Assembly (NCBI GenBank): GCA_027037535.1
Contig: JALVZQ010000003.1
Location: forward strand, 268,890-332,889
Direction: 5' to 3'
DNA: 64,000 bases
DNA from: Acidilobaceae archaeon
Lineage (GTDB): Archaea > Thermoproteota > Thermoprotei_A > Sulfolobales > Acidilobaceae
The position numbers were made by a program, and so were the translations under genes. Positions 53,835 through 63,374 of the stretch are shown here, piece by piece. Under the pieces are notes generated by a model. It did not search any database, was not told the origin of the DNA, and was given only the letters and a program-made list of their open reading frames with translations. Position 1 is the stretch's first letter. Every line of letters starts with the position of its first letter.

Positions 53835-54838
53835 TAGTTCTAATAATAGGACTCTTGCTCGTTGTCGCGATGAGTCCCGGGGAAAAACCCAGCCAGCGAT
53901 ATCCATTGCTATCAACTAGTCCCGAAAATAATGGTCCGGGAGGAACAAGCCTATTCGTGTCCGATCTTATACGTTCATATCATAACGTGGTGCTTGGAGG
54001 AGTAAAGGATCTCTCCTCTCAGGACGGAGGTAGGATACTCTATATTGTACTAGGACCAGATAAACCATTCAACAAGACAGAGGCGAATATTATAGCTGAG
54101 GAAGTGAAGACGGGTAAGCTTAATCTTCTTATAGCAGATGAATCTGGAAATGTTTCTGTTTTATTAAACTCGCTTGGGGTCGGCGGAATAGGAGAAATAA
54201 TATTCAATGGGTCCCGGGCCCATCAAGGCGAGGGCTGGGGATACGTTGTAGGCCTGAATTGTGGATCAGAGCATTATTATACTACTAAGGCTGCTAGGCT
54301 CGATACTGTACCGGGTGGAGAGGTACTATGTAGTTATGAGGACGGTAGCCCGGCCGCAGTACTCTACAGGGTAGGAAAGGGAGTTGTATTGGTTGTGGGT
54401 GACTCGTCTATATTTGCTAACTTCCTATATGGAGGATACTTGACGGGGTTTCCTCCCACAAGAACTCTTGCACAGCAACTCGTCGATAATGTTACACAAA
54501 ATATTTCCGTCATCATAGTAGATAACACGCATTACACCATTTTATCCTCTAAGAAAACGAATATCCTGAAGAGACTTACAGATGAGCTAGCAGCTACAGT
54601 CGCCGATATTCCGGGTATAGTAGAAGATCGTTCTCCCATAATAATATTAGCTGTTTTATTGCTGGCAACAGTTCCATGGCCAATTCTATTCCTATATCCT
54701 GGAGAGACGCCTAGAACGAGATCTGATCCTTTAGAGGACGCGGAAGAGTACTTGTTATCGGTTTTGGCCTCCCGCCTCGGTATAGAGGGAGAAGATATTG
54801 ATCCTCGAGAGCTACTCGAATCTGTTGGAGACGAGTAG
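53816..54838 (+). CDS. DUF4350-like membrane protein of the MoxR cluster
   Basis: A 340-residue protein with N-terminal membrane helix (ALIVLIIGLLLVVAM), a soluble domain containing YPLLSTSPENNGPGGTSLFV and the glycine motif YRVGKGVVLVVGDSSIF, and a second helix near residue 280, then a cytoplasmic acidic tail. This matches the DUF4350 genes commonly found with MoxR and DUF58. TTG start overlapping the previous gene. Confidence 0.68.
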   Translation: MAKKALIVLIIGLLLVVAMSPGEKPSQRYPLLSTSPENNGPGGTSLFVSDLIRSYHNVVLGGVKDLSSQDGGRILYIVLGPDKPFNKTEANIIAEEVKTGKLNLLIADESGNVSVLLNSLGVGGIGEIIFNGSRAHQGEGWGYVVGLNCGSEHYYTTKAARLDTVPGGEVLCSYEDGSPAAVLYRVGKGVVLVVGDSSIFANFLYGGYLTGFPPTRTLAQQLVDNVTQNISVIIVDNTHYTILSSKKTNILKRLTDELAATVADIPGIVEDRSPIIILAVLLLATVPWPILFLYPGETPRTRSDPLEDAEEYLLSVLASRLGIEGEDIDPRELLESVGDE

Positions 54839-54865
54839 GAATTATCATAGAGTGGTGTATATGAG

Positions 54866-55777
54866 TTGGCCCTGATAGATCGGGTAAGAGAAGAAGTATC
54901 AAAGGTAATAGTAGGTAAGACAAGGGAAATCGAGACAATAGTCGCAGTCCTGCTCGCAGGAGGCCACGTTTTGCTAGAGGGAGTTCCAGGAGTCGCCAAG
55001 ACCCTTATTGCAAAAACTGTAGCACAAGTGCTTGGACTAGACTTTAAACGCGTTCAGTTCGTACCAGACTTGTTGCCTAGCGATATAACGGGCACCATGG
55101 TTTGGAGAGAGGGGAGATTTGTCTTCGAGAAGGGTCCAGTATTCACGGAGATACTCTTAGTCGACGAGGTGAACAGAGCACCACCAAAGACGCAGGCGGC
55201 ACTTTTACAGGCTATGCAAGAAAGGGAGGTTACGGTATGGGGCACTACCTATAAATTGCCCGAGCTCTTCACGGTTATAGCCACTATGAATCCCGTCGAG
55301 TTCGAGGGTGTTTATCCTCTGAGTGAGGCACAGGTAGACAGGTTCATGGCTAAGGTGGAGATAGGATATCCTAGCTTGGAAGAAATGGTGGAGATTATAG
55401 ATAAGCTCCATGACATAGAGGAGTTCAATGTTAAAAACGTGACTAACAGGGAAGAACTCTTAAGGTTAAAGAGCGAGATATGGAATGTCCACGTCGATCG
55501 AAACATAAAGGTTTATGCATCGTTGATAGCGATGGAAACTAGGAAGGATCCACGTGTACTCCTAGGGGCTAGCCCTAGGGGAGTAATAGGTATGATCCAG
55601 CTGGCTAGGGCGAAGGCTCTACTAGAGGGCAGAGATTATATTACGCCCGATGATATCAAGGAGGCAGCATATCCGGTACTACTACATCGTATAGTATTGA
55701 AACCTGAGGCCAAACTATCGGGTATTACTGCTAGAGAAATAATAGATAACGTATTAGAGAAGATAGAGCCGCCATAA
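54866..55777 (+). CDS. MoxR-family AAA+ ATPase
   Basis: A 303-residue MoxR ATPase with Walker [17 protein letters not shown] (about 38-53), Walker B and following [20 protein letters not shown] (about 101-120), sensor 1 [20 protein letters not shown] and arginine finger region [11 protein letters not shown]. MoxR proteins act as chaperones that load cofactors or remodel partners with DUF58/VWA domain proteins. TTG start. It is central to the five-gene cluster. Confidence 0.93.
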   Translation: MALIDRVREEVSKVIVGKTREIETIVAVLLAGGHVLLEGVPGVAKTLIAKTVAQVLGLDFKRVQFVPDLLPSDITGTMVWREGRFVFEKGPVFTEILLVDEVNRAPPKTQAALLQAMQEREVTVWGTTYKLPELFTVIATMNPVEFEGVYPLSEAQVDRFMAKVEIGYPSLEEMVEIIDKLHDIEEFNVKNVTNREELLRLKSEIWNVHVDRNIKVYASLIAMETRKDPRVLLGASPRGVIGMIQLARAKALLEGRDYITPDDIKEAAYPVLLHRIVLKPEAKLSGITAREIIDNVLEKIEPP

Positions 55778-55812
55778 AGAGGCTATCGAGATAATCTGGG
55801 AGGATAACGTAG

Positions 55813-57075
55813 TTGAGGATCGAACCTACATGGAGAGCAGTATACTTGGCAATTGCATCCTTATCGTTTCTACTAGCAGGATTATTCGGAGTAGCTAGAT
55901 TACTTTCCCTTGCAACAGCATCCTTCATTATAATAGTTCTTGCGGCCTCCTATGGTGTTGCAAGTCGCTCGGCAAGACAACTCTACAATATTGAGGTTGT
56001 CCGTAGTCATAATGTTAGGACAGGTGAAGGGGCTCCACTCAAAATTATAGTCGAAGCTAGGAAAAAGAATGGAGATTGGCCCCCTTACATACTTGTCGAA
56101 GACAGGCCTCCCAAAAGGCTCAGAGCTAAGGGTACAACGAGAATACTATTGAAGCCTGTAAAGAGCAAAGAAAAGATAACAGCAGAATACCAAGCTACGC
56201 CGGCTCCAGGATATCATCAGTTAGATTACCTGGTTTCGTCAACTGGAGATCCTTTTGGATTATTCAAACACTACAGGATTCACAGAGTCAGAACCAGTAT
56301 AAGCGCCTATCCTATAAGCATTGGAGAATTCATGATATCATCGTCTAGGAGAGGACTATCAGAGATAACATATAGTCGTTACAAAGGACTTGAAACAGAG
56401 TTCTACCAGATAAGGGAATATGTGCCCGGCGATGATATCAGACGAATAGTCTGGACAGCAACAGCGAGGACAGGAAACCTCATGGTCTGGGAGGGATTGA
56501 TGGGGGCCAAAGAGGATGTAGCGCTATTCCTGGATTTGGCCCTAGAATCATGGCCTGGCTCCCCTGGGATGGCTCCCGCCGACTGGATAATGAGGACTTC
56601 GCTTGAGATCACTAAGAGAGTAGCGGGATCAGGAGGAAACGTATACTATTACATCTATAGAGGGAATACATGGGAGTCCTGGGGACCTCTTAGGGGAAGC
56701 GAGGCAGTAGATGTTCTTAGACTTAGACTAAGTGTCACAGGCCCAGGAACAGTCGACAACGACATCAATAAAGTGCAAGCCCTCGATCGTTTCTTTATGG
56801 AGACGCCAATACATGCTAGGAAAATCGTTCTAGTTGGGCCCGGAACAAGGCTAAAGGCTCTAAAACAAGTGTTAAAGAGGTACCCGCTCAATCCATTAAA
56901 CACGGTAATCGCTGTTTATCTCCCCTCTGGAAATAGCGAGTTGGACACTGTTATCCGAAAAGTGGTGATGCACCTGTTGAGCAAGGAACAAGAAGGTATT
57001 CCGGTGGACAAGGCGAGATTAGTTATAGTCGATAGTTTATCAAAGGTACTGTATCTAATGGAGGCGATTAAGTAG
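55813..57075 (+). CDS. DUF58 (VWA-like) protein
   Basis: A 420-residue protein with two N-terminal hydrophobic segments (about 9-45) followed by a cytoplasmic part. The DUF58 signature YVPGDDIRRIVWTATARTG (about 199-217) is present and a VWA-like fold with the MIDAS-like ALFLDLALESW follows (about 237-247). DUF58 partners with MoxR. It starts 35 nt after moxR, and its stop overlaps the next start by one base. Confidence 0.88.
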   Translation: MRIEPTWRAVYLAIASLSFLLAGLFGVARLLSLATASFIIIVLAASYGVASRSARQLYNIEVVRSHNVRTGEGAPLKIIVEARKKNGDWPPYILVEDRPPKRLRAKGTTRILLKPVKSKEKITAEYQATPAPGYHQLDYLVSSTGDPFGLFKHYRIHRVRTSISAYPISIGEFMISSSRRGLSEITYSRYKGLETEFYQIREYVPGDDIRRIVWTATARTGNLMVWEGLMGAKEDVALFLDLALESWPGSPGMAPADWIMRTSLEITKRVAGSGGNVYYYIYRGNTWESWGPLRGSEAVDVLRLRLSVTGPGTVDNDINKVQALDRFFMETPIHARKIVLVGPGTRLKALKQVLKRYPLNPLNTVIAVYLPSGNSELDTVIRKVVMHLLSKEQEGIPVDKARLVIVDSLSKVLYLMEAIK

Positions 57076-57812
57076 TGTTAGAAGATAGGGGTATATCTGA
57101 TTATAGAATTCTCTCCCTAGCCTACTCTATGGTTGCAATATTGATGATTGCCTCGTTTAACTCGTTGGACCTAGTCCTACCATCTATAATAGTATTTGTA
57201 GGAGCTATACTCCTATCTGCAAAGAGGCTTGACGGTCATATTCTCATAATAATAGGATACATAGGCATTGGCCTGTTGACAAGATCTGTTTTGCCTATGG
57301 TAATGGCTTTGCTTGGTCTAGCCTCGTACATGTTTTTGGGATCTCCAGCGTTATTCTCCAAAGAATCAGCGAGGATAATGTCTCTCTCCATGATAGCTTT
57401 CATATACTTGTTTATCTTGGGTTTATTGGCTACTTATACAGCAAGTTATTCTGCATATAGTATAGGATATTATGTCGTATTATTAGTCTGGCTGACAATA
57501 ATGGCGTCGTTAATAATAGAAAGCCTACTGGGTCCCGTGAATAACTTTAGTCTTGTAGAATTCATCTCAGGGATTCTAGCAAGGAATAAGATTCTCCCAT
57601 TGGAGCTTTTCACAGCTTACTATGTCTACTATTCGCTCCAATCTAAGCAGATAATGATGATATCATTACTACTTGCTGGAGCGGCATATGCTTGGTCTAG
57701 GATGCTTGGCCACGGTAGGGCGACGAACCTCGCGGTGTTCGTGACTGTCTATATAATGCTAGCATTTTTGACAGGTAGCATTGATTTGATTGATATTATT
57801 CTTTCGCGGTAA
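57075..57812 (+). CDS. Polytopic membrane protein of the MoxR cluster
   Basis: A 245-residue, about seven-segment hydrophobic protein with a GTG start that overlaps the DUF58 stop (TAGTG). No family is recognised. Position at the end of the DUF4129, DUF4350, MoxR, DUF58 run suggests a membrane component of the same system. Confidence 0.65.
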   Translation: MLEDRGISDYRILSLAYSMVAILMIASFNSLDLVLPSIIVFVGAILLSAKRLDGHILIIIGYIGIGLLTRSVLPMVMALLGLASYMFLGSPALFSKESARIMSLSMIAFIYLFILGLLATYTASYSAYSIGYYVVLLVWLTIMASLIIESLLGPVNNFSLVEFISGILARNKILPLELFTAYYVYYSLQSKQIMMISLLLAGAAYAWSRMLGHGRATNLAVFVTVYIMLAFLTGSIDLIDIILSR

Positions 57813-57906
57813 CGATATATTAACAATACCTATCGTTTATTTTAGCACTAGAATTATTTCTCTATATAAGAGCAGCTAATATTTAACCATATGACGGGAT
57901 GATAGC

Positions 57907-58566
57907 ATGAAGACCATATATCTCGCAATTATTATCGCGGTTATTGTAGCCGGAGCCGTAGGCGCAGGATACATGATCTCAAAGAATACACAGTCAACTC
58001 CCGAAACACAAGAACAGACTACAGGTCACGGACAGGGCCATGGCGGAATGGGCCAGGGCGCAGGTCAAGGAGGAATGATGGGAGAAGGTTCTTGGATGAA
58101 TATGACAACATGTAATAGTCTAGGAAACTTGACAATCGGGCAGAGCATAAACTGGCTCTTCGACCACCACAGCCTCTTTAAGTTTAAATACTACGAGTAC
58201 CCCGAGAACAAGACAATCATATGGATTATAACGGCACCAAACAGTACCGCCGCAGACATACTTGCAAATCACATTAAGCAGATGGAGTGCGTAATCGAGA
58301 ACGGAGGAACACCTAGACCTAACGATCCAGTCTTCCAGGTAGACGCTAACATAACTCGAGAATACGTGCATACCACCATTATCAGGCTAAACGAGACCAC
58401 GATAAAAGTAGTAAAAGTTGCCGATAATGACTGCGCATACGAGGTAATTAAACTACACGCAGAGATAGTTAAGGGCTTTTTCACAATAGGCAGAGAAGAA
58501 GCGATGAAGACCCACGAAGTACCATCAGATGTTGAATCAATATGCCAGCCATACCTGTCGCCGTAA
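57907..58566 (+). CDS. Exported protein with Gly/His/Met-rich linker
   Basis: A 219-residue protein with N-terminal helix (LAIIIAVIVAGAVGAGYMI), a short linker rich in Gly, His, Met and Gln (about 44-65, with repeats such as GHGQGHGGMGQG), and a C-terminal domain with two parts containing MNMTTCN, DHHSLFKF, ADILANHIKQMEC and KLHAEIVKGFF. The histidine, methionine and cysteine pattern suggests metal (copper or haem) binding outside the cell. I do not recognise an exact family. A TATA-like CTATATAAG lies upstream. Confidence 0.65.
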   Translation: MKTIYLAIIIAVIVAGAVGAGYMISKNTQSTPETQEQTTGHGQGHGGMGQGAGQGGMMGEGSWMNMTTCNSLGNLTIGQSINWLFDHHSLFKFKYYEYPENKTIIWIITAPNSTAADILANHIKQMECVIENGGTPRPNDPVFQVDANITREYVHTTIIRLNETTIKVVKVADNDCAYEVIKLHAEIVKGFFTIGREEAMKTHEVPSDVESICQPYLSP

Positions 58567-58629
58567 CACTCATTATAATAATATAACAGTATACAATAGC
58601 AGAATACACCGTGGAGAGTGCAGAGACAA

Positions 58630-58836
58630 ATGGCAACAGAAAAACCAAAAGTAAGAGAAAGAAAAACAACAGATATCATAGGAATATTATTAATTACCTT
58701 TTCTCTAATATTATTTATAACAAGTATTTACATGGCTTATAACGGTAAAATAAGCGCGGGCCTCCTAGCTGCTACAATAGGAGGCGTCTCATTAATAACG
58801 GGGGCAGACCTGCTTAAAACAGGAAAGACAATATAG
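58630..58836 (+). CDS. Small two-helix membrane protein
   Basis: A 68-residue protein with a basic N-terminus (KPKVRERKTTD) and two hydrophobic segments (IIGILLITFSLILFITSIY and ISAGLLAATIGGVSLITGA). It is 63 nt downstream of the exported metal-binding-like protein and may be co-transcribed. Function unknown. ATG at 58630 chosen over one 12 nt upstream. Confidence 0.55.
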   Translation: MATEKPKVRERKTTDIIGILLITFSLILFITSIYMAYNGKISAGLLAATIGGVSLITGADLLKTGKTI

Positions 58837-58896
58837 CATTTATCCGTTTAAGTTATATTGATACGGGTTCTATATATCAATCCTAGCTGGAGAGGA

Positions 58897-58912
58897 TTCC
58901 GAATTATCGGAA
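58897..58912 (+). promoter_or_regulatory. Hairpin next to the glycosyltransferase SD
   Basis: TTCCGA, four bases, TCGGAA form a perfect 6-bp stem ending just before the GGTG that precedes the ATG at 58922. It could affect ribosome access or bind a dimeric protein. Confidence 0.3.
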
Positions 58913-58921
58913 GGTGTAATA

Positions 58922-59968
58922 ATGAATAGCTACTCTGATCCAAAAGTATCAATAATTATACCCACATATAACGAGGCGGAAAACATAGAAATACTTATAA
59001 AAAAGTTAGTTAATGTATTAGAATCTATTAATGTTGGCTTTGAGATTCTAGTCGTAGACGATAACTCTCCTGATGGAACATGTAGTATAGTAAAACAAAT
59101 TTCGAGAAGAGATCCAAGAATTAAGTGTATTCTAAGGATCAATGAAAAAGGACTGGCCTCAGCCGTGGTGGAAGGGCTTCGCCAAGCAAAAGGGTCCTAT
59201 ATCGTTGTAATGGATGCTGATCTCCAACATCCACCTGAGGTTGTTCCAAGGCTTTTGAAGACGATTGATGAAGGAGCTGATCTTGCGGTAGCTTCGAGGT
59301 ATGCTGAAGGAGGAGGTGTGGAGGGCTGGAGTAAGACTAGGTTAATAATGAGCCGCGTCGGAACAATATTAGTGTCTTTACTGATTGATGAGGCATCGAA
59401 GACGACTGATCCTCTTTCTGGGTTTTTTGCAGTTAGACGAGATAAAATTATTATAGATTCTCTTAAACCTAAGGGTTTTAAAATTCTCTTAGAAATTCTA
59501 GTTCGTCATAAAAATCTTAGAGTTGTAGATGTACCTTATGTATTTTCTACACGATATCGAGGAATGAGCAAGCTAGATGCTGGTGTGATTACAGATTTCT
59601 TAAGAGTTGCTTGGGCCTCTTATTTAAGTTTTAAAATTCATTTGCTTGGCTTAATAGGTATCGTATTGTATTTTATGTTTGTGGGATTGTTTTTTATAGT
59701 AGGCATAAATGCTATCCAAAGTCTGTTATTAGGAGCAATTACAGGATCTGCTATTTCTTTTCTATTGTTATTTTATTTTCTACGTGGTGAAGAGGATCGT
59801 GGAAAGTATATTAGGAGGTTTGTGTCCGGTTTTGCTCTGTCTGTGGGCTTCATTGTGTCATTGAGCTCTCTTGTATTTATATATACTGGATTATATGTAA
59901 TGGTTTGCATGTTGGTGTCTTGTATAATATTGTTTTTAATAAAAATAATTATATCTAAGAAATATTGA
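58922..59968 (+). CDS. Family 2 glycosyltransferase (dolichol-phosphate mannosyltransferase-like)
   Basis: A 348-residue GT2 enzyme. The GT-A domain (1-230) has IIPTYNEAENIE, ILVVDDNSPDGTCSI, and VVMDADLQHPPEV with the D-x-D metal site, all typical of polyprenyl-phosphate mannose/glucose synthases. The C-terminal third has four membrane helices, as in archaeal DPMS. The product would be the sugar donor for N-glycosylation, consistent with many N-x-S/T sites in surface proteins here. Confidence 0.9.
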   Translation: MNSYSDPKVSIIIPTYNEAENIEILIKKLVNVLESINVGFEILVVDDNSPDGTCSIVKQISRRDPRIKCILRINEKGLASAVVEGLRQAKGSYIVVMDADLQHPPEVVPRLLKTIDEGADLAVASRYAEGGGVEGWSKTRLIMSRVGTILVSLLIDEASKTTDPLSGFFAVRRDKIIIDSLKPKGFKILLEILVRHKNLRVVDVPYVFSTRYRGMSKLDAGVITDFLRVAWASYLSFKIHLLGLIGIVLYFMFVGLFFIVGINAIQSLLLGAITGSAISFLLLFYFLRGEEDRGKYIRRFVSGFALSVGFIVSLSSLVFIYTGLYVMVCMLVSCIILFLIKIIISKKY

Positions 59969-59989
59969 TTGTTATTACTTTACTACACG

Positions 59990-60019
59990 TAAAGATATAT
60001 ACCTAATAAAATATCTTTA
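59990..60019. repeat. 9-bp perfect inverted repeat, AT-rich
   Basis: TAAAGATAT and ATATCTTTA, separated by 12 nt, lie 22 nt after the glycosyltransferase stop and upstream of the MobA-like gene. It may be a terminator stem or an operator for the downstream gene. Confidence 0.35.
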
Positions 60020-60126
60020 TAATTTAACAGCAATGGGCAATGTCTATGTTATCGGCTGCAGCGATCTAAAAGACAGTATTGTATATCTCACAATATAGGG
60101 AAGAAATATAGTATAGGAGTGGTCTT

Positions 60127-60930
60127 ATGGAGGCGGCCATACTGCTTGTTGGAGGAAAAAGTAAAAGATTCGGCTCAAACAAAGCATTGAAAGTAATAAG
60201 AGGTAAAACTTTCTTCGAGCATGTATATGATGCTTTAAAACGAGTAGTCGATAACATATACGTGTCAGTATCCATACACACACCCCCCGCAATCTACGCG
60301 CTAACTACGGTAAAAGGAGGTATTCTAGTCTCCGATGAGCCCTTGCCATGTGGCGGTCCACCCAGAGCAATTATATCAGTACACAGCAGGTATAAGCATA
60401 ATAAGTATTTAGTAATCGGTGTCGACTATCCGAACATATCTTCAGAAGTACTAGAAAAAATGCATACGTATAGTTTAAAGTCACGCATATCAGCTCTAAC
60501 ACCAGTACTTTACAAGGGATATCCTTTAATTATGTTAGGAATATTATCTAGCCGAGTCATAGAGGTATTGAAAAAGGCTTGCTATATCAAACAGTCAAAA
60601 ACTAGGCTCACAGACGCATACAGGGCAGCCTATAGAGCCGGTTATTACGGCTGGACGCTGTTCACAGATACTCCTGAAACTTTCGCTAATGTTAATACTC
60701 CAGATACTCTTAGTAAAAATATGCAGCGAGACTTACTTGCCAACGGGGAAAGAATCCACATAGTAAACACGTACTATTCAAGATATCTTGACTGTATAGG
60801 AGACGGAAACATAAAGTGCGCAGTATCATTACTGGAAAAAGAGTACGAACTGTATAAGAGGAAGAATCTAAAATTACTAGCGAGACATGTAGAGCAAGAT
60901 ATTGTATGGATACGTAATGAACATTTATAA
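60127..60930 (+). CDS. MobA-like nucleotidyltransferase with C-terminal extension
   Basis: A 267-residue protein. The first 190 residues match molybdenum cofactor guanylyltransferase-like NTP transferases: AAILLVGGKSKRFGSNKAL (2-20), the loop VSDEPLPCGGPPRAI and GVDYPNIS. The last 75 residues form a helical extension, not typical of MobA, containing YYSRYLDCIGDGNIKCAVSL. GGAG is 7 nt before the ATG. Its neighbour is a tungstate uptake operon, consistent with a role in tungstopterin nucleotide attachment. Confidence 0.75.
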   Translation: MEAAILLVGGKSKRFGSNKALKVIRGKTFFEHVYDALKRVVDNIYVSVSIHTPPAIYALTTVKGGILVSDEPLPCGGPPRAIISVHSRYKHNKYLVIGVDYPNISSEVLEKMHTYSLKSRISALTPVLYKGYPLIMLGILSSRVIEVLKKACYIKQSKTRLTDAYRAAYRAGYYGWTLFTDTPETFANVNTPDTLSKNMQRDLLANGERIHIVNTYYSRYLDCIGDGNIKCAVSLLEKEYELYKRKNLKLLARHVEQDIVWIRNEHL

Positions 60931-61027
60931 CATAAATAGGGAAGCTCGAGTAGTGTAATTTTAAACCTAGGGAAAAGCATGGGTTATGAAGCTTGATCTC
61001 CTGGGAATCGTGCTATATTTTCATACG

Positions 61028-61732
61028 TTATGAATTACAGGAGTATTCATACAGTTTTTCTATTATTTGTCTTGTAGGACCAAAGCATAGAGCTTTTCCA
61101 TTCTCGAGGACTAGGATCTTTGAACTTATTTTTTCTATCATTAGTGTATCGTGGCTGGCCAATATAATTGTTTTTCCCTGAGATGCCTGAGAGTCTATTA
61201 CGTCTAAAAGTATTCTTCTTTTATGATAATCTAGGTTCGAAAACGGTTCATCCAGTACTATAACTTCCGGATCATATATTAAGGCCCTAGCTATACCAAT
61301 AATCTGTTTTTCACCCGTGCTTAGGGTTTTAGCATTTTTTCCCAGGAGATCTTGTATTCCAAAAAGCCGCGAGACCCTATCTATCCTCTTATTAATCTCC
61401 TCTTTGCTTATACCTCTTATTTTTAAGGGATAAGCAAGATTATTGTAGACGCTAGCTCTTATCATTATGGGTTTCTCGTGAACATAAGCAATAGATCTCC
61501 TATAAAATACAACGTTATTCCACGGATCGCTATTGTTATATAGTAATTTTCCCTTATTCGGTTTATAGATTAAAGCAATTATCTTGAGGAGAGTTGTTTT
61601 ACCAGCTCCGTTCGAACCTATTAGTCCGTAAACTATACCTGGGTTAAATTTGATAGAAATTTCTGATACTGAGTATCGATTCTGGCCAGGGTACTTATAG
61701 GATACATTGTCTAGGCTTATTCTATATCCCAT
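61028..61732 (-). CDS. tupC: Tungstate ABC transporter ATPase TupC
   Basis: A 234-residue ATPase with Walker A GLIGSNGAGKTTLLK (about 34-48), signature TLSTGEKQIIGIARAL, Walker B EVIVLDEPFSNLD and H-loop ILASHDTLMIEKI. It is the third gene of the tungstate operon, overlapping the permease gene by 16 nt. Assignment to tungstate is through the substrate-binding protein. Confidence 0.9.
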   Translation of the reverse strand: MGYRISLDNVSYKYPGQNRYSVSEISIKFNPGIVYGLIGSNGAGKTTLLKIIALIYKPNKGKLLYNNSDPWNNVVFYRRSIAYVHEKPIMIRASVYNNLAYPLKIRGISKEEINKRIDRVSRLFGIQDLLGKNAKTLSTGEKQIIGIARALIYDPEVIVLDEPFSNLDYHKRRILLDVIDSQASQGKTIILASHDTLMIEKISSKILVLENGKALCFGPTRQIIEKLYEYSCNS

Positions 61733-62355
61733 CTTTTTCTCACCAACCTTACTAGTAGTGAGATACCTATAGTCAGTAGGACTAGGACCATACCTAGCAT
61801 GATTGCGTTCTCGTATTCTCCCATTGCTGTATATAGGGCTATGCTTGTAGTGATTGTTCTCGTGAGTCCTTTAATGTTTCCTCCGACTATTAGGGCTACT
61901 CCTAGCTCTCCGATCGCCCTTGAGTACCCCATTACTATGGCTGCTAGGAGGTTTGGAAGTGATTGTGTTATCACGAGTCTAGCTGCTTGTTGCTTTGTTG
62001 CTCCAAGGCTTAATGCTAGCTCAGTGTATCTGGTTCTGGTTTCTTTTAGTGTCTGGTAGGAGACTGCGGTTATGAGTGGTGTTATGAGGAGGGCTTCTCC
62101 GATTATGATTGCTTGCGGTGTGTAGAGGAGTTGGAGGAAGCCTAGGGGGCCGGCGTTGCTTAGTAGCATGTATAGGAGGAGTCCTACTAGGACTGTCGGG
62201 ATTCCTACTAGTGCTTCTAGTAGGTATGCTATGTGTCTTAGACGGTATGATCCGCTAAGTAGGTATGCTAGGGGGATACTCCAGGCTGATGCGAGTAGAG
62301 TTGCTGTACCGCTTATAGCGATACTTCTTAGTATTATGGTTGTTAACTCGTTCAT
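61717..62355 (-). CDS. tupB: Tungstate ABC transporter permease TupB
   Basis: A 212-residue permease with about five segments. The EAA-like loop ELALSLGATKQQAARLVITQ and the GELGVALIVGGNIKGLTRT segment are typical of TupB-type oxyanion permeases. It lies between the binding protein and ATPase genes with a 14-nt gap to the former. Confidence 0.9.
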   Translation of the reverse strand: MNELTTIILRSIAISGTATLLASAWSIPLAYLLSGSYRLRHIAYLLEALVGIPTVLVGLLLYMLLSNAGPLGFLQLLYTPQAIIIGEALLITPLITAVSYQTLKETRTRYTELALSLGATKQQAARLVITQSLPNLLAAIVMGYSRAIGELGVALIVGGNIKGLTRTITTSIALYTAMGEYENAIMLGMVLVLLTIGISLLVRLVRKRWDIE

Positions 62356-62369
62356 TACAGGCTATCCTC

Positions 62370-63275
62370 TTAGCTATTACCCGCTATTTGGTTCCAGATT
62401 TCTTGTAGCTCGTCTAGTTTGTCTTGGGCTGGATAGAAGAGTGGTTGGCCATACTTGTCTAGTCCGTAGCTGGCTATTAGCTGTTGTCCCTCTGGTGATA
62501 CTAGGAAGTCTATGAATCCTTGTGCTTTGGCTTTTTCTTGTTCTGGGCAAGATGAGACTAGGTATGCGCTGTAGATGTTTATGAGCGAGGTGTCGTTGCT
62601 GTATAGTATGGTTAAGGAGGGTATTCTTCCGTCTTTCTTATATTTCAGGTATGTTCCGATGTCGCTTAGTGTGTATGCGTGTTTCTCACTGGCTATTACT
62701 AGTGTTTCTCCCATTCCTTGTCCTGATTCGAGATACCATTTTTTGCCCTGGGGTTCTAGTCCTGCCTGTTCCCATAGTTGGAGCTCTTTTACGTGTGTTC
62801 CGGAGTTGTCTCCTCTGCTTATGAATAGTGCCTTCCCTTCTTCTCCGGCATTGTATATTCTTTTCATGGCGTCCTCTAGGCTTGTTGCATTGCTTATGTT
62901 TGCTGGATCATCTGGAGGACCGACTATTATGAAGTAGTTGTATGCGAATATCTTATGGTATGTGATTATTCCTTTGTCTATGTATTCTTTTTCGAGGCTG
63001 GGTGCGTGGACTAGGACCATGCATGCGTCTCCGCGTTCTGCTCTTTTTAGGGCTTCTCCGCTTCCTACTGCTATGAAGTTGATAACGGTGTCCGGGTGTT
63101 GTTTATGATATTCTGTTCCTAGGTAGTCTAGTAGTCCTGTCGCGTAGAGGCTTGTGGTTGTTGTTGCTCTTACGTTGATTGTGTTATTGTTATTGAAAAA
63201 TATTGTTGCCGAGGCTACTATTCCTATTAGGAGGATGGCTATTATTGCTATGTGTTTTAGTTGCAGGTTCAACAT
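62370..63275 (-). CDS. tupA: Tungstate-binding protein TupA
   Basis: A 301-residue binding protein with an N-terminal membrane helix (HIAIIAILLIGIVASATIFF) and the TupA signature ATTTSLYATGLLDYLG (about 37-52), NFIAVGSGEALKRAERGDAC (about 66-85) and MVLVHAPSLEKEYIDKG (about 86-102), all oxyanion-binding elements. No lipobox; the helix acts as anchor. Tungsten is the usual metal for pterin enzymes in hyperthermophiles. Confidence 0.93.
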   Translation of the reverse strand: MLNLQLKHIAIIAILLIGIVASATIFFNNNNTINVRATTTTSLYATGLLDYLGTEYHKQHPDTVINFIAVGSGEALKRAERGDACMVLVHAPSLEKEYIDKGIITYHKIFAYNYFIIVGPPDDPANISNATSLEDAMKRIYNAGEEGKALFISRGDNSGTHVKELQLWEQAGLEPQGKKWYLESGQGMGETLVIASEKHAYTLSDIGTYLKYKKDGRIPSLTILYSNDTSLINIYSAYLVSSCPEQEKAKAQGFIDFLVSPEGQQLIASYGLDKYGQPLFYPAQDKLDELQEIWNQIAGNS

Positions 63276-63374
63276 GCATCCCCGTTATCAAGACTCTGAT
63301 AACGAAATATAAAACGATAGATCCACCAAGCACATATACCAGAAACAATATAACAACATCAAAGGTGACAGCAA

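Noticed and set aside
60034-60099. 21-codon frame upstream of the MobA-like gene
   Set aside because: Too short, no SD, no hydrophobic or conserved feature.
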